From the NCBI GenBank assembly GCA_964057225.1, contig OZ059900.1, positions 7,326,501-7,390,500 on the forward strand: a DNA stretch of 64,000 bases, in the 5' to 3' direction. The notes beneath the pieces are model-generated. The model saw only the letters and a list, made by a program, of their open reading frames with translations, was not told where the DNA came from and did no database searches. Below, in pieces: positions 28,401-42,300 of this stretch (position 1 is its first letter; the number at the start of each line of letters is the position of its first letter). Source of the DNA: Auanema rhodensis. Taxonomy: Eukaryota; Nematoda; Chromadorea; Rhabditida; Rhabditidae. The position numbers were made by a program, and so were the translations under genes.

Positions 28401-29231
28401 TATTTTGCACGAATATCAAAACTGATTGAAATATGGGCCTTTTTATGTTCAAAACGCCATATATTCAACGATTTTGGGTACAAAACATGTGAAAACTGTA
28501 TGTTTTGATCAGACCCTTTGAGATATGGATTTGAAATTCAGGATTCATAAACTTTGACTATTTTTACATATATATGTCCAATTTTAACCACTTTGGTCAA
28601 AAAGGACCGAAAATATCAAGAATTATTGGTTTTTTGGGGTTTGAAGGGCATTTTGGCAAAATCAGTCAAACTTTTGATCTTAAGCATATTTTTTTCTTCT
28701 AAAACGTTTAAATGTATGAAATACTGTCATAGAATGTTCATATAGGTGTATTTTGCACGAATATCAAAACTGATTGAAATATGGGCCTTTTTATGCTCAA
28801 AACGCCATATATTCAACGATTTTGGGTTCAAAACATGTGAAAACTGTATGTTTTGATCAGACCCTTTGAGATATGGATTTGAAATTCAGGATTCATAAAC
28901 TTTGACTATTTTTACATATATATGTTCAATTTTAACCACTTTGGTCAAAAAGGACCGAAAATATCAAGAATTATTGGTTTTTTGGGGTTTGAAGGGCATT
29001 TTGGCTAAATCAGTCAAACTTTTGATCTTAAGCATATTTTTTTCTTCTAAAACGACTAAATGTATGAAATACTGTCGAAGAATGTTCATATAGGTGTATT
29101 TTGCACGAATATCAAAACTGATTGAAATATGGGCCTTTTTATGCTCAAAACGCCATATATTCAACGATTTTGGGTACAAAAATGTGAAAACTGTATGTTT
29201 TGATCAGACCCTTTGAGATATGGATTTAAAA
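25405..29231 (+). repeat. Mixed segment preceding the first class C monomer
   Basis: Members: 25405 A (T292; C178 in place of T), 25753 A, 26101 C19 with G82 and GA at 193-194, 26449 D with T260, 26797 C19/C28, 27145 D (altered TATA palindrome, ACATTTAT), 27493 D with A205 and T292, 27841 A with T260, 28189 F with C212 and an A121-region change, 28537 C42/A122/T292, 28885 A with GA at 193-194. No clean HOR is evident. The D form at 27493 shares A205 with the pair at 24013 and 25057. Confidence 0.7.
28885..29231 (+). repeat. 347-bp monomer lacking C298
   Basis: This is the first copy that breaks the 348-bp phase, and the only one that does so outside the T tract. The C at consensus 298 is missing, at about base 29182 (ACAAAAATG instead of ACAAAACATG). 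The copy begins as class A but ends with G193, A194 and A345, as the monomer at 30624 does, so it also looks like a mosaic. Confidence 0.85.
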
Positions 29232-31666
29232 TTCAGGATTCATAAAATTCGACTATTTTTACATATATATGTCAAATTTTAACCACTTTGGTCAAAAAGG
29301 ACCGAAAATATCAAGAATTATTGGTTTTTTGGGGTTTGAAGGGCATTTTGGCTAAATCAGTCAAACTTTTGATCTTAAGCATATTTTTTTTTTCTAAAAC
29401 GACTAAATGTATGAAATACTGTCATAGAATGTTGATATAGGTGTATTTTGCACGAATATCAAAACTGATTGAAATATGGGCCTTTTTATGTTCAAAACGC
29501 CATATATTCAACGATTTTGGGTACAAAACATGTGAAAACTGTATGTTTTGATCAGACCCTTTGAGATATGGATTTGAAATTCAGGATTCATAAACTTTGA
29601 CTATTTTTACATATATATGTCCAATTTTAACCACTTTGGTCAAAAAGGACCGAAAATATCAAGAATTATTGGTTTTTTGGGGTTTGAAGGACATTTTGGC
29701 TAAATCAGTCAAACTTTTGATCTTAAGCATATTTTTTTCTTCTAAAACGACTAAATGTATGAAATACTGTCATAGAATGTTCATATAGGTCTATTTTGCA
29801 CGAATATCAAAACTGATTGAAATATGGGCCTTTTTATGTTCAAAACGCCATATATTCAACGATTTTGGGTACAAAACATGTGAAAACTGTATGTTTTGAT
29901 CAGACCCTTTGAGATATGGATTTGAAATTCAGGATTCATAAACTTTGACTATTTTTACATATATATGTCCAATTTTAACCACTTTGGTCAAAAAGGACCG
30001 AAAATATCAAGAATTATTGGTTTTTTGGGGATTGAAGGGCATTTTGGCAAAATCAGTCAAACTTTTGATCTTAAGCATATTTTTTTCTTCTAAAACGACT
30101 AAATGTATGAAATACTGTCATAGAATGTTCATATAGGTGTATTTTGCACGAATATCAAAACTGATTGAAATATGGGCCTTTTTATGCTCAAAACGCCATA
30201 TATTCAACGATTTTGGGTTCAAAACATGTGAAAACTGTATGTTTTGATCAGACCCTTTGAGATATGGATTTGAAATTCAGGATTCATGAACTTTGACTAT
30301 TTTTACATATATATGTTCAATTTTAACCACTTTGGTCAAAAAGGACCGAAAATATCAAGAATTATTGGTTTTTTGGGGTTTGAAGGGCATTTTGGCTAAA
30401 TCAGTCAAACTTTTGATCTTAAGCATATTTTTTTCTTCTAAAACGACTAAATGTATGAAATACTGTCATAGAATGTTCATATAGGTGTATTTTGCACGAA
30501 TATCAAAACTGATTGAAATATGGGCCTTTTTATGCTCAAAACGCCATATATTCAACGATTTTGGGTACAAAACATGTGAAAACTGTATGTTTTGATCAGA
30601 CCCTTTGAGATATGGATTTGAAATTCAGGATTCATAAACTTCGACTATTTCTACATATATATGCCCAATTTTAACCACTTTGGTCAAAAAGGACCGAAAA
30701 TATCGAGAATTATTGGTTTTTTGGGGTTTGAAGGGCATTTTGGCAAAATCAGTCAAACTTTTGATCTTAAGCATATTTTTTTCTTCTAAAACGACTAAAT
30801 GTATGAAATACTGTCGAAGAATGTTCATATAGGTGTATTTTGCACGAATATCAAAACTGATTGAAATATGGGCCTTTTTATGCTCAAAACGCCATATATT
30901 CAACGATTTTGGGTACAAAACATGTGAAAACTGTATGTTTTGATCAGACCCTTTGAGATATGGATTTAAAATTCAGGATTCATAAAATTCGACTATTTTT
31001 ACATATATATGTCAAATTTTAACCACTTTGGTCAAAAAGGACCGAAAATATCAAGAATTATTGGTTTTTTGGGGTTTGAAGGGCATTTTGGCAAAATCAG
31101 TCAAACTTTTGATCTTAAGCATATTTTTTTCTTCTAAATCGACTAAATGTATGAAATACTGTCATAGAATGTTCATATAGGTGTATTTTGCACGAATATC
31201 AAAACTGATTGAAATATGGGCCTTTTTATGCTCAAAACGCCATATATTCAACGATTTTGGGTACAAAACATGTGAAAACTGTATGTTTTGATCAGACCCT
31301 TTGAGATATGGATTTGAAATTCAGGATTCATAAACTTCGACTATTTCTACATATATATGTCCAATTTTAACCACTTTGGTCAAAAAGGACCGAAAATATC
31401 AAGAATTATTGGTTTTTTGGGGTTTGAAGGGCATTTTGGCAAAATCAGTCAAACTTTTGATCTTAAGCATATTTTTTTTTCTAAAACGACTAAATGTATG
31501 AAATACTGTCAAAGAATGTTCATATAGGTGTATTTTGCACGAATATCAAAACTGATTGAAATATGGGCCTTTTTATGCTCAAAACGCCATATATTCAACG
31601 ATTTTGGGTACGAAACATGTGAAAACTGTATGTTTTGATCAGACCCTTTGAGATATGGATTTGAAA
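29232..31666 (+). repeat. Transition segment: first class C monomers
   Basis: Members: 29232 C (A16, C19, A43, T122, ten T's, G203), 29580 F with C212, 29928 D with T292, 30276 A with G13, 30624 C19/C28 with G82, GA at 193-194 and A345, 30972 C (A16, C19, A43), 31320 E (nine T's, A194, G294; 347 bp). A43 occurs only in the two C copies here. These are the first uses of A16 with A345, a combination that becomes standard in the right half. Confidence 0.75.
31472..31480 (+). repeat. Shortened T tract in a 347-bp monomer (example)
   Basis: The usual tract (seven T's, C, two T's at 153-162) is here nine T's. The other nine-T copies are in the monomers starting at 34103, 41410, 46626, 54281, 54976, 59847 and 63326. 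The one at 44539 has a G inside a nine-base tract. Those at 42105 and 43496 lose one T but keep the C. Together with the C298 loss at 28885 these explain all twelve 347-bp monomers. Because the same lengths recur at equivalent HOR positions, most are inherited rather than sequencing noise. Confidence 0.8.
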
Positions 31667-34449
31667 TTCAGGATTCATAAACTTTGACTATTTTTACATA
31701 TATATGTCCAATTTTAACCACTTTGGTCAAAAAGGACCGAAAATATCAAGAATTATTGGTTTTTTGGGGTTTGAAGGGCATTTTGGCTAAATCAGTCAAA
31801 CTTTTGATCTTAAGCATATTTTTTTCTTCTAAAACGACTAAATGTATGAAATACTGTCATAGAATGTTCATATAGGTGTATTTTGCACGAATATCAAAAC
31901 TGATTGAAATATGGGCCTTTTTATGCTCAAAACGCCATATATTCAACGATTTTGGGTACAAAACATGTGAAAACTGTATGTTTTGATCAGACCCTTTGAG
32001 ATATGGATTTGAAATTCAGGATTCATAAACTTCGACTATTTCTACATATATATGTCCAATTTTAACCACTTTGGTCAAAAAGGACCGAAAATATCAAGAA
32101 TTATTGGTTTTTTGGGGTTTGAAGGGCATTTTGGCAAAATCAGTCAAACTTTTGATCTTAAGCATATTTTTTTTTTCTAAAACGACTAAATGTATGAAAT
32201 ACTGTCGAATAATGTTCATATAGGTGTATTTTGCACGAATATCAAAACTGATTGAAATATGGGCCTTTTTATGCTCAAAACGCCATATATTCAACGATTT
32301 TGGGTACAAAACATGTGAAAACTGTATGTTTTGATCAGACCCTTTGAGATATGGATTTAAAATTCAGGATTCATAAAATTCGACTATTTTTACATATATA
32401 TGTCCAATTTTAACCACTTTGGTCAAAAAGGACCGAAAATATCAAGAATTATTGGTTTTTTGGGGTTTGAAGGGCATTTTGGCAAAATCAGTCAAACTTT
32501 TGATCTTAAGCATATTTTTTTCTTCTAAAACGACTAAATGTATGAAATACTGTCAAAGAATGTTCATATAGGTGTATTTTGCACGAATATCAAAACTGAT
32601 TGAAATATGGGCCTTTTTATGCTCAAAACGCCATATATTCAACGATTTTGGGTACAAAACATGTGAAAACTGTATGTTTTGATCAGACCCTTTGAGATAT
32701 GGATTTGAAATTCAGGATTCATAAACTTCGACTATTTCTACATATATATGTCCAATTTTAACCACTTTGGTCAAAAAGGACCGAAAATATCAAGAATTAT
32801 TGGTTTTTTGGGGTTTGAAGGGCATTTTGGCAAAATCAGTCAAACTTTTGATCTTAAGCATATTTTTTTTTTCTAAAACGACTAAATGTATGAAATACTG
32901 TCAAAGAATGTTCATATAGGTGTATTTTGCACGAATATCAAAACTGATTGAAATATGGGCCTTTTTATGCTCAAAACGCCATATATTCAACGATTTTGGG
33001 TACAAAACATGTGAAAACTGTATGTTTTGATCAGACCCTTTGAGATATGGATTTGAAATTCAGGATTCATAAACTTCGACTATTTCTACATATATATGTC
33101 CAATTTTAACCACTTTGGTCAAAAAGGACCGAAAATATCAAGAATTATTGGTTTTTTGGGGTTTGAAGGGCATTTTGGCAAAATCAGTCAAACTTTTGAT
33201 CTTAAGCATATTTTTTTTTTCTAAAACGACTAAATGTATGAAATACTGTCGAATAATGTTCATATAGGTGTATTTTGCACGAATATCGAAACTGATTGAA
33301 ATATGGGCCTTTTTATGTTCAAAACGCCATATATTCAACGATTTTGGGTACAAAACATGTGAAAACTGTATGTTTTGATCAGACCCTTTGAGATATGGAT
33401 TTGAAATTCAGGATTCATAAACTTTGACTATTTTTACATATATATGTCCAATTTTAACCACTTTGGTCAAAAAGGACCGAAAATATCAAGAATTATTGGT
33501 TTTTTGGGGATTGAAGGGCATTTTGGCAAAATCAGTCAAACTTTTGATCTTAAGCATATTTTTTTCTTCTAAAACGACTAAATGTATGAAATACTGTCAT
33601 AGAATGTTCATATAGGTGTATTTTGCACGAATATCAAAACTGATTGAAATATGGGCCTTTTTATGTTCAAAACGCCATATATTCAACGATTTTGGGTACA
33701 AAACATGTGAAAACTGTATGTTTTGATCAGACCCTTTGAGATATGGATTTGGAATTCAGGATTCATAAACTTTGACTATTTTTACATATATATGTTCAAT
33801 TTTAACCACTTTGGTCAAAAAGGACCGAAAATATCAAGAATTATTGGTTTTTTGGGGTTTGAAGGGCATTTTGGCTAAATCAGTCAAACTTTTGATCTTA
33901 AGCATATTTTTTTCTTCTAAAACGACTAAATGTATGAAATACTGTCATAGAATGTTGATATAGGTGTATTTTGCACGAATATCAAAACTGATTGAAATAT
34001 GGGCCTTTTTATGCTCAAAACGCCATATATTCAACGATTTTGGGTACAAAACATGTGAAAACTGTATGTTTTGATCAGACCCTTTGAGATATGGATTTGA
34101 AATTCAGGATTCATAAACTTCGACTATTTCTACATATATATGTCCAATTTTAACCACTTTGGTCAAAAAGGACGGAAAATATCAAGAATTATTGGTTTTT
34201 TGGGGTTTGAAGGGCATTTTGGCAAAATCAGTCAAACTTTTGATCTTAAGCATATTTTTTTTTCTAAAACGACTAAATGTATGAAATACTGTCAAAGAAT
34301 GTTCATATAGGTGTATTTTGCACGAATATCAAAACTGATTGAAATATGGGCCTTTTTATGCTCAAAACGCCATATATTCAACGATTTTGGGTACGAAACA
34401 TGTGAAAACTGTATGTTTTGATCAGACCCTTTGAGATATGGATTTGAAA
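31667..34449 (+). repeat. Transition segment with C19/C28 and C monomers
   Basis: Members: 31667 C42/T122, 32015 C19/C28 with ten T's, GA at 193-194, T196 and A345, 32363 C with A194, 32711 C19/C28 with ten T's and A194, 33059 C19/C28 with the same G193/A194/T196 tail as 32015 plus a G in ATCGAAAC, 33407 D with T260 and G346, 33755 A with G203, 34103 E (G72, nine T's, A194, G294; 347 bp). The shared T196 in 32015 and 33059 implies a 3-monomer (1044-bp) displacement. Confidence 0.72.
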
Positions 34450-37400
34450 TTCAGGATTCATAAACTTTGACTATTTTTACATATATATGTCCAATTTTAA
34501 CCACTTTGGTCAAAAAGGACCGAAAATATCAAGAATTATTGGTTTTTTGGGGTTTGAAGGACATTTTGGCTAAATCAGTCAAACTTTTGATCTTAAGCAT
34601 ATTTTTTTCTTCTAAAACGACTAAATGTATGAAATACTGTCATAGAATGTTCATATAGGTGTATTTTGCACGAATATCGAAACTGATTGAAATATGGGCC
34701 TTTTTATGTTCAAAACGCCATATATTCAACGATTTTGGGTACAAAACATGTGAAAACTGTATGTTTTGATCAGACCCTTTGAGATATGGATTTGAAATTC
34801 AGGATTCATAAACTTTGACTATTTTTACATATATATGTCCAATTTTAACCACTTTGGTCGAAAAGGACCGAAAATATCAAGAATTATTGGTTTTTTGGGG
34901 ATTGAAGGGCATTTTGGCAAAATCAGTCAAACTTTTGATCTTAAGCATATTTTTTTCTTCTAAAACGACTAAATGTATGAAATACTGTCATAGAATGTTC
35001 ATATAGGTGTATTTTGCACGAATATCAAAACTGATTGAAATATGGGCCTTTTTATGTTCAAAACGCCATATATTCAACGATTTTGGGTACAAAACATGTG
35101 AAAACTGTATGTTTTGATCAGACCCTTTGAGATATGGATTTGGAATTCAGGATTCATAAACTTTGACTATTTTTACATATATATGTTCAATTTTAACCAC
35201 TTTGGTCAAAAAGGACCGAAAATATCAAGAATTATTGGTTTTTTGGGGTTTGAAGGGCATTTTGGCTAAATCAGTCAAACTTTTGATCTTAAGCATATTT
35301 TTTTATTCTAAAACGACTAAATGTATGAAATACTGTCATAGAATGTTGATATAGGTGTATTTTGCACGAATATCAAAACTGATTGAAATATGGGCCTTTT
35401 TATGTTCAAAACGCCATATATTCAACGATTTTGGGTACAAAACATGTGAAAACTGTATGTTTTGATCAGACCCTTTGAGATATGGATTTGAAATTCAGGA
35501 TTCATAAACTTTGACTATTTTTACATGTATATGTCCAATTTTAACCACTTTAGTCAAAAAGGACCGAAAATATCAAGAATTATTGGTTTTTTGGGGATTG
35601 AAGGGCATTTTGGCAAAATCAGTCAAACTTTTGATCTTAAGCATATTTTTTTCTTCTAAAACGACTAAATGTATGAAATACTGTCATAGAATGTTCATAT
35701 AGGTGTATTTTGCACGAATATCGAAACTGATTGAAATATGGGCCTTTTTATGCTCAAAACGCCATATGTTCAACGATTTTGGGTACAAAACATGTGAAAA
35801 CTGTATGTTTTGATCAGACCCTTTGAGATATGGATTTGAAATTCAGGATTCATGAACTTCGACTATTTTTACATATATATGTCCAATTTTAACCACTTTG
35901 GTCAAAAAGGACCGAAAATATCAAGAATTATTGGTTTTTTGGGGTTTGAAGGGCATTTTGGCTAAATCAGTCAAACTTTTGATCTTAAGCATATTTTTTT
36001 CTTCTAAAACGACTAAATGTATGAAATACTGTCATAGAATGTTCATATAGGTGTATTTTGCACGAATATCAAAACTGATTGAAATATGGGCCTTTTTATG
36101 CTCAAAACGCCATATATTCAACGATTTTGGGTACAAAACATGTGAAAACGGTATGTTTTGATCAGACCCTTTGAGATATGGATTTGAAATTCAGGATTCA
36201 TGAACTTCGACTATTTCTACATATATATGTCCAATTTTAACCACTTTGGTCACAAAGGACCGAAAATATCAAGAATTATTGGTTTTTTGGGGTTTGAAGG
36301 GCATTTTGGCAAAATCAGTCAAACTTTTGATCTTAAGCATATTTTTTTCTTCTAAAACGACTAAATGTATGAAATACTGTCAAAGAATGTTCATATAGGT
36401 GTATTTTGCACGAATATCAAAACTGATTGAAATATGGGCCTTTTTATGCTCAAAACGCCATATATTCAACGATTTTGGGTACAAAACATGTGAAAACTGT
36501 ATGTTTTGATCAGACCCTTTGAGATATGGATTTGGAATTCAGGATTCATAAACTTTGACTATTTTTACATATATATGTTCAATTTTAACCACTTTGGTCA
36601 AAAAGGACCGAAAATATCAAGAATTATTGGTTTTTTGGGGTTTGAAGGGCATTTTGGCTAAATCAGTCAAACTTTTGATCTTAAGCATATTTTTTTCTTC
36701 TAAAACGACTAAATGTATGAAATACTGTCATAGAATGTTCATATAGGTGTATTTTGCACGAATATCAAAACTGATTGAAATATGGGCCTTTTTATGCTCA
36801 AAACGCCATATATTCAACGATTTTGGGTACAAAACATGTGAAAACTGTATGTTTTGATCAGACCCTTTGAGATATGGATTTGAAATTCAGGATTCATAAA
36901 CTTTGACTATTTTTACATATATATGTTCAATTTTAACCACTTTGGTCAAAAAGGACCGAAAATATCAAGAATTATTGGTTTTTTGGGGTTTGAAGGACAT
37001 TTTGGCTAAATCAGTCAAACTTTTGATCTTAAGCATATTTTTTTCTTCTAAAACGACTAAATGTATGAAATACTGTCATAGAATGTTCATATAGGTGTAT
37101 TTTGCACGAATATCAAAACTGATTGAAATATGGGCCTTTTTATGTTCAAAACGCCATATATTCAACGATTTTGGGTACAAAACATGTGAAAACTGTATGT
37201 TTTGATCAGACCCTTTGAGATATGGATTTGAAATTCAGGATTCATAAACTTTGACTATTTTTACATATATATGTCCAATTTTAACCACTTTGGTCGAAAA
37301 GGACCGAAAAAATCAAGAATTATTGGTTTTTTGGGGATTGAAGGGCATTTTGGCAAAATCAGTCAAACTTTTGATCTTAAGCATATTTTTTTCTTCTAAA

Positions 37401-37581
37401 ACGACTAAATGTATGAAATACTGTCATAGAATGTTCATATAGGTGTATTTTGCACGAATATCAAAACTGATTGAAATATGGGCCTTTTTATGTTCAAAAC
37501 GCCATATATTCATCGATTTTGGGTACAAAACATGTGAAAACTGTATATTTTGATCAGACCCTTTGAGATATGGATTTGGAA
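34450..37581 (+). repeat. Transition segment with a 7-monomer displacement
   Basis: Members: 34450 F with T260, 34798 D with G63 and G346, 35146 A with A160 and G203, 35494 D with altered palindrome (ACATGTAT), 35842 C19 with G13 and G309, 36190 C19/C28 with G13, A194 and G346, 36538 A, 36886 an A112/T260 form with T42, 37234 D with G63 and G346. Copies 34450 and 34798 match 36886 and 37234 in order, 2436 bp apart; G63 occurs only in 34798 and 37234. The monomer at 36886 is the last with A112, and 35842 is the first with G309. Confidence 0.73.
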
Positions 37582-38973
37582 TTCAGGATTCATGAACTTT
37601 GACTATTTTTACATATATATGTTCAATTTTAACCACTTTGGTCAAAAAGGACCGAAAATATCAAGAATTATTGGTTTTTTGGGGTTTGAAGGGCATTTTG
37701 GCTAAATCAGTCAAACTTTTGATCTTAAGCATATTTTTTTCTTCTAAAACGACTAAATGTATGAAATACTGTCATAGAATGTTCATATAGGTGTATTTTG
37801 CACGAATATCAAAACTGATTGAAATATGGGCCTTTTTATGTTCAAAACGCCATATATTCAACGATTTTGGGTACAAAACATGTGAAAACTGTATGTTTTG
37901 ATCAGACCCTTTGAGATATGGATTTGAAATTCAGGATTCATAAACTTTGACTATTTTTACATATATATGTCCAATTTTAACCACTTTGGTCAAAAAGGAC
38001 CGAAAATATCAAGAATTATTGGTTTTTTGGGGATTGAAGGGCATTTTGGCAAAATCAGTCAAACTTTTGATCTTAAGCATATTTTTTTCTTCTAAAACGA
38101 CTAAATGTATGAAATACTGTCATAGAATGTTCATATAGGTGTATTTTGCACAAATATCAAAACTGATTGAAATATGGGCCTTTTTATGCTCAAAACGCCA
38201 TATATTCAACGATTTTGGGTACAAAACATGTGAAAACTGTATGTTTTGATCAGACCCTTTGAGATATGGATTTGAAATTCAGGATTCATAAACTTTGACT
38301 ATTTTAACATATATATGTTCAATTTTAACCACTTTGGTCAAAAAGGACCGAAAATATCAAGAATTATTGGTTTTTTGGGGTTTGAAGGGCATTTTGGCTA
38401 AATCAGTCAAACTTTTGATCTTAAGCATATTTTTTTCTTCTAAAACGACTAAATGTATGAAATACTGTCATAGAATGTTCATATAGGTGTATTTTGCACG
38501 AATATCAAAACTGATTGAAATATGGGCCTTTTTATGCTCAAAACGCCATATATTCAACGATTTTGGGTACAAAACATGTGAAAACGGTATGTTTTGATCA
38601 GACCCTTTGAGATATGGATTTGAAATTCAGGATTCATAAACTTCGACTATTTGTACATATATATGTCCAATTTTAACCACTTTGGTCAAAAAGGACCGAA
38701 AATATCAAGAATTATTGGTTTTTTGGGGTTTGAAGGGCATTTTGGCAAAATCAGTCAAACTTTTGATCTTAAGCATATTTTTTTCTTCTAAAACGACTAA
38801 ATGTATGAAATACTGTCAAAGAATGTTCATATAGGTGTATTTTGCACGAATATCAAAACTGATTGAAATATGGGCCTTTTTATGCTCAAAACGCCATATA
38901 TTTAACGATTTTGGGTACAAAACATGTGAAAACTGTATGTTTTGATCAGACCCTTTGAGATATGGATTTAAAA
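37582..38973 (+). repeat. 4-monomer block A2-D-A1-B, left copy
   Basis: Members are A2 with G13 (37582), D with A223 (37930), A1 with A29 and G309 (38278), and B with G28, A194 and A345 (38626). The same order with the same rare markers G13, A223, A29 and G28 appears at 44886-46277. The displacement is 7304 bp, which is 21 monomers minus four single-base deletions in the intervening copies. The left copy carries a private T278 in its B monomer. Confidence 0.82.
38306..38319. repeat. 14-bp extended palindrome in A29 monomers (example)
   Basis: A29 together with T42 lengthens the palindrome to AACATATATATGTT. It occurs in the A1 monomers at 38306, 39350, 45610, 49089, 50481, 52569, 57787 and 61266. 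A29 is always paired with T42 in these copies, so the longer dyad is inherited as one haplotype. Confidence 0.8.
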
Positions 38974-39321
38974 TTCAGGATTCATAAAATTCGACTATTT
39001 TTACATATATATGTCCAATTTTAACCACTTTGGTCAAAAAGGACCGAAAATATCAAGAATTATTGGTTTTTTGGGGTTTGAAGGGCATTTTGGCAAAATC
39101 AGTCAAACTTTTGATCTTAAGCATATTTTTTTCTTCTAAAACGACTAAATGTATGAAATACTGTCATAGAATGTTCATATAGGTGTATTTTGCACAAATA
39201 TCAAAACTGATTGAAATATGGGCCTTTTTATGCTCAAAACGCCATATATTCAACGATTTTGGGTACAAAACATGTGAAAACTGTATGTTTTGATCAGACC
39301 CTTTGAGATATGGATTTGAAA
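38974..39321 (+). repeat. Mosaic monomer: class C head, class D tail
   Basis: The head has A16, C19, C42 and T104 (class C). The tail has A223, otherwise seen only in the D monomers at 37930 and 45234, each of which is followed directly by an A29 monomer just as this one is. The switch lies between 104 and 223. This is the join expected if the 3-mer arose by exchange between a C and the D located three monomers upstream. Confidence 0.8.
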
Positions 39322-42300
39322 TTCAGGATTCATAAACTTTGACTATTTTAACATATATATGTTCAATTTTAACCACTTTGGTCAAAAAGGACCGAAAATA
39401 TCAAGAATTATTGGTTTTTTGGGGTTTGAAGGGCATTTTGGCTAAATCAGTCAAACTTTTGATCTTAAGCATATTTTTTTCTTCTAAAACGACTAAATGT
39501 ATGAAATACTGTCATAGAATGTTCATATAGGTGTATTTTGCACGAATATCAAAACTGATTGAAATATGGGCCTTTTTATGCTCAAAACGCCATATATTCA
39601 ACGATTTTGGGTACAAAACATGTGAAAACGGTATGTTTTGATCAGACCCTTTGAGATATGGATTTGAAATTCAGGATTCATAAACTTCGACTATTTGTAC
39701 ATATATATGTCCAATTTTAACCACTTTGGTCAAAAAGGACCGAAAATATCAAGAATTATTGGTTTTTTGGGGTTTGAAGGGCATTTTGGCAAAATCAGTC
39801 AAACTTTTGATCTTAAGCATATTTTTTTCTTCTAAAACGACTAAATGTATGAAATACTGTCAAAGAATGTTCATATAGGTGTATTTTGCACGAATATCAA
39901 AACTGATTGAAATATGGGCCTTTTTATGCTCAAAACGCCATATATTTAACGATTTTGGGTACAAAACATGTGAAAACTGTATGTTTTGATCAGACCCTTT
40001 GAGATATGGATTTAAAATTCAGGATTCATAAAATTCGACTATTTTTACATATATATGTCCAATTTTAACCACTTTGGTCAAAAAGGACCGAAAATATCAA
40101 GAATTATTGGTTTTTTGGGGTTTGAAGGGCATTTTGGCAAAATCAGTCAAACTTTTGATCTTAAGCATATTTTTTTCTTCTAAAACGACTAAATGTATGA
40201 AATACTGTCATAGAATGTTCATATAGGTGTATTTTGCACGAATATCAAAACTGATTGAAATATGGGCCTTTTTATGCTCAAAACGCCATATATTCAACGA
40301 TTTTGGGTACAAAACATGTGAAAACTGTATGTTTTGATCAGACCCTTTGAGATATGGATTTGAAATTCAGGATTCATAAACTTTGACTATTTTTACATAT
40401 ATATGTTCAATTTTCACCACTTTGGTCAAAAAGGACCGAAAATATCAAGAATTATTGGTTTTTTGGGGTTTGAAGGGCATTTTGGCTAAATCAGTCAAAC
40501 TTTTGATCTTAAGCATATTTTTTTCTTCTAAAACGACTAAATGTATGAAATACTGTCATAGAATGTTCATATAGGTGTATTTTGCACGAATATCAAAACT
40601 GATTGAAATATGGGCCTTTTTATGCTCAAAACGCCATATATTCAACGATTTTGGGTACAAAACATGTGAAAACGGTATGTTTTGATCAGACCCTTTGAGA
40701 TATGGATTTGAAATTCAGGATTCATAAACTTCGACTATTTCTACATATATATGTCCAATTTTAACCACTTTGGTCAAAAAGGACCGAAAATATCAAGAAT
40801 TATTGGTTTTTTGGGGTTTGAAGGGCATTTTGGCAAAATCAGTCAAACTTTTGATCTTAAGCATATTTTTTTCTTCTAAAACGACTAAATGTATGAAATA
40901 CTGTCAAAGAATGTTCATATAGGTGTTTTTTGCACGAATATCAGAACTGATTGAAATATGGGCCTTTTTATGCTCAAAACGCCATATATTCAACGATTTT
41001 GGGTACAAAACATGTGAAAACTGTATGTTTTGATCAGACCCTTTGAGATATGGATTTAAAATTCAGGATTCATAAAATTCGACTATTTTTACATATATAT
41101 GTCCAATTTTAACCACTTTGGTCAAAAAGGACCGAAAATATCAAGAATTATTGGTTTTTTGGGGTTTGAAGGGCATTTTGGCAAAATCAGTCAAACTTTT
41201 GATCTTAAGCATATTTTTTTCTTCTAAAACGACTAAATGTATGAAATACTGTCATAGAATGTTCATATAGGTGTATTTTGCACGAATATCAAAACTGATT
41301 GAAATATGGGCCTTTTTATGCTCAAAACGCCATATATTCAACGATTTTGGGTACAAAACATGTGAAAACTGTATGTTTTGATCAGACCCTTTGAGATATG
41401 GATTTGAAATTCAGGATTCATAAACTTCGACTATTTCTACATATATATGTCCAATTTTAACCACTTTGGTCAAAAAGGACCGAAAATATCAAGAATTATT
41501 GGTTTTTTGGGGTTTGAAGGGCATTTTGGCAAAATCAGTCAAACTTTTGATCTTAAGCATATTTTTTTTTCTAAAACGACTAAATGTATGAAATACTGTC
41601 AAAGAATGTTCATATAGGTGTATTTTGCACGAATATCAAAACTGATTGAAATATGGGCCTTTTTATGTTCAAAACGCCATATATTCAACGATTTTGGGTA
41701 CAAAACATGTGAAAACTGTATGTTTTGATCAGACCCTTTGAGATATGGATTTGGAATTTAGGATTCATGAACTTTGACTATTTTTACATATATATGTTCA
41801 ATTTTAACCACTTTGGTCAAAAAGGACCGAAAATATCAAGAATTATTGGTTTTTTGGGGTTTGAAGGGCATTTTGGCTAAATCAGTCAAACTTTTGATCT
41901 TAAGCATATTTTTTTCTTCTAAAACGACTAAATGTATGAAATACTGTCATAGAATGTTCATATAGGTGTATTTTGCACGAATATCAAAACTGATTGAAAT
42001 ATGGGCCTTTTTATGTTCAAAACGCCATATATTCAACGATTTTGGGTACAAAACATGTGAAAACTGTATGTTTTGATCAGACCCTTTGAGATATGGATTT
42101 GAAATTCAGGATTCATAAACTTTGACTATTTTTACATATATATGTCCAATTTTAACCACTTTGGTCAAAAAGGACCGAAAATATCAAGAATTATTGGTTT
42201 TTTGGGGATTGAAGGGCATTTTGGCAAAATCAGTCAAACTTTTGATCTTAAGCATATTTTTTCTTCTAAAACGACTAAATGTATGAAATACTGTCATAGA

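Larger units (their letters stand above)
38278..41061 (+). repeat. 3-monomer HOR A1-B-C with a degraded third copy
   Basis: Units 38278-39321 and 39322-40365 each contain A1 (A29, G309), B (G28, A194, T278, A345) and C (A16, C19). They differ visibly only at position 223 of the C member: A in the first, G in the second. The next triple at 40366-41409 keeps the order but lacks A29 and has C28 instead of G28. It adds its own markers in B (an extra T near 214 and G for A near 231), shared with the B-type tails at 42800 and 43843. Confidence 0.85.
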
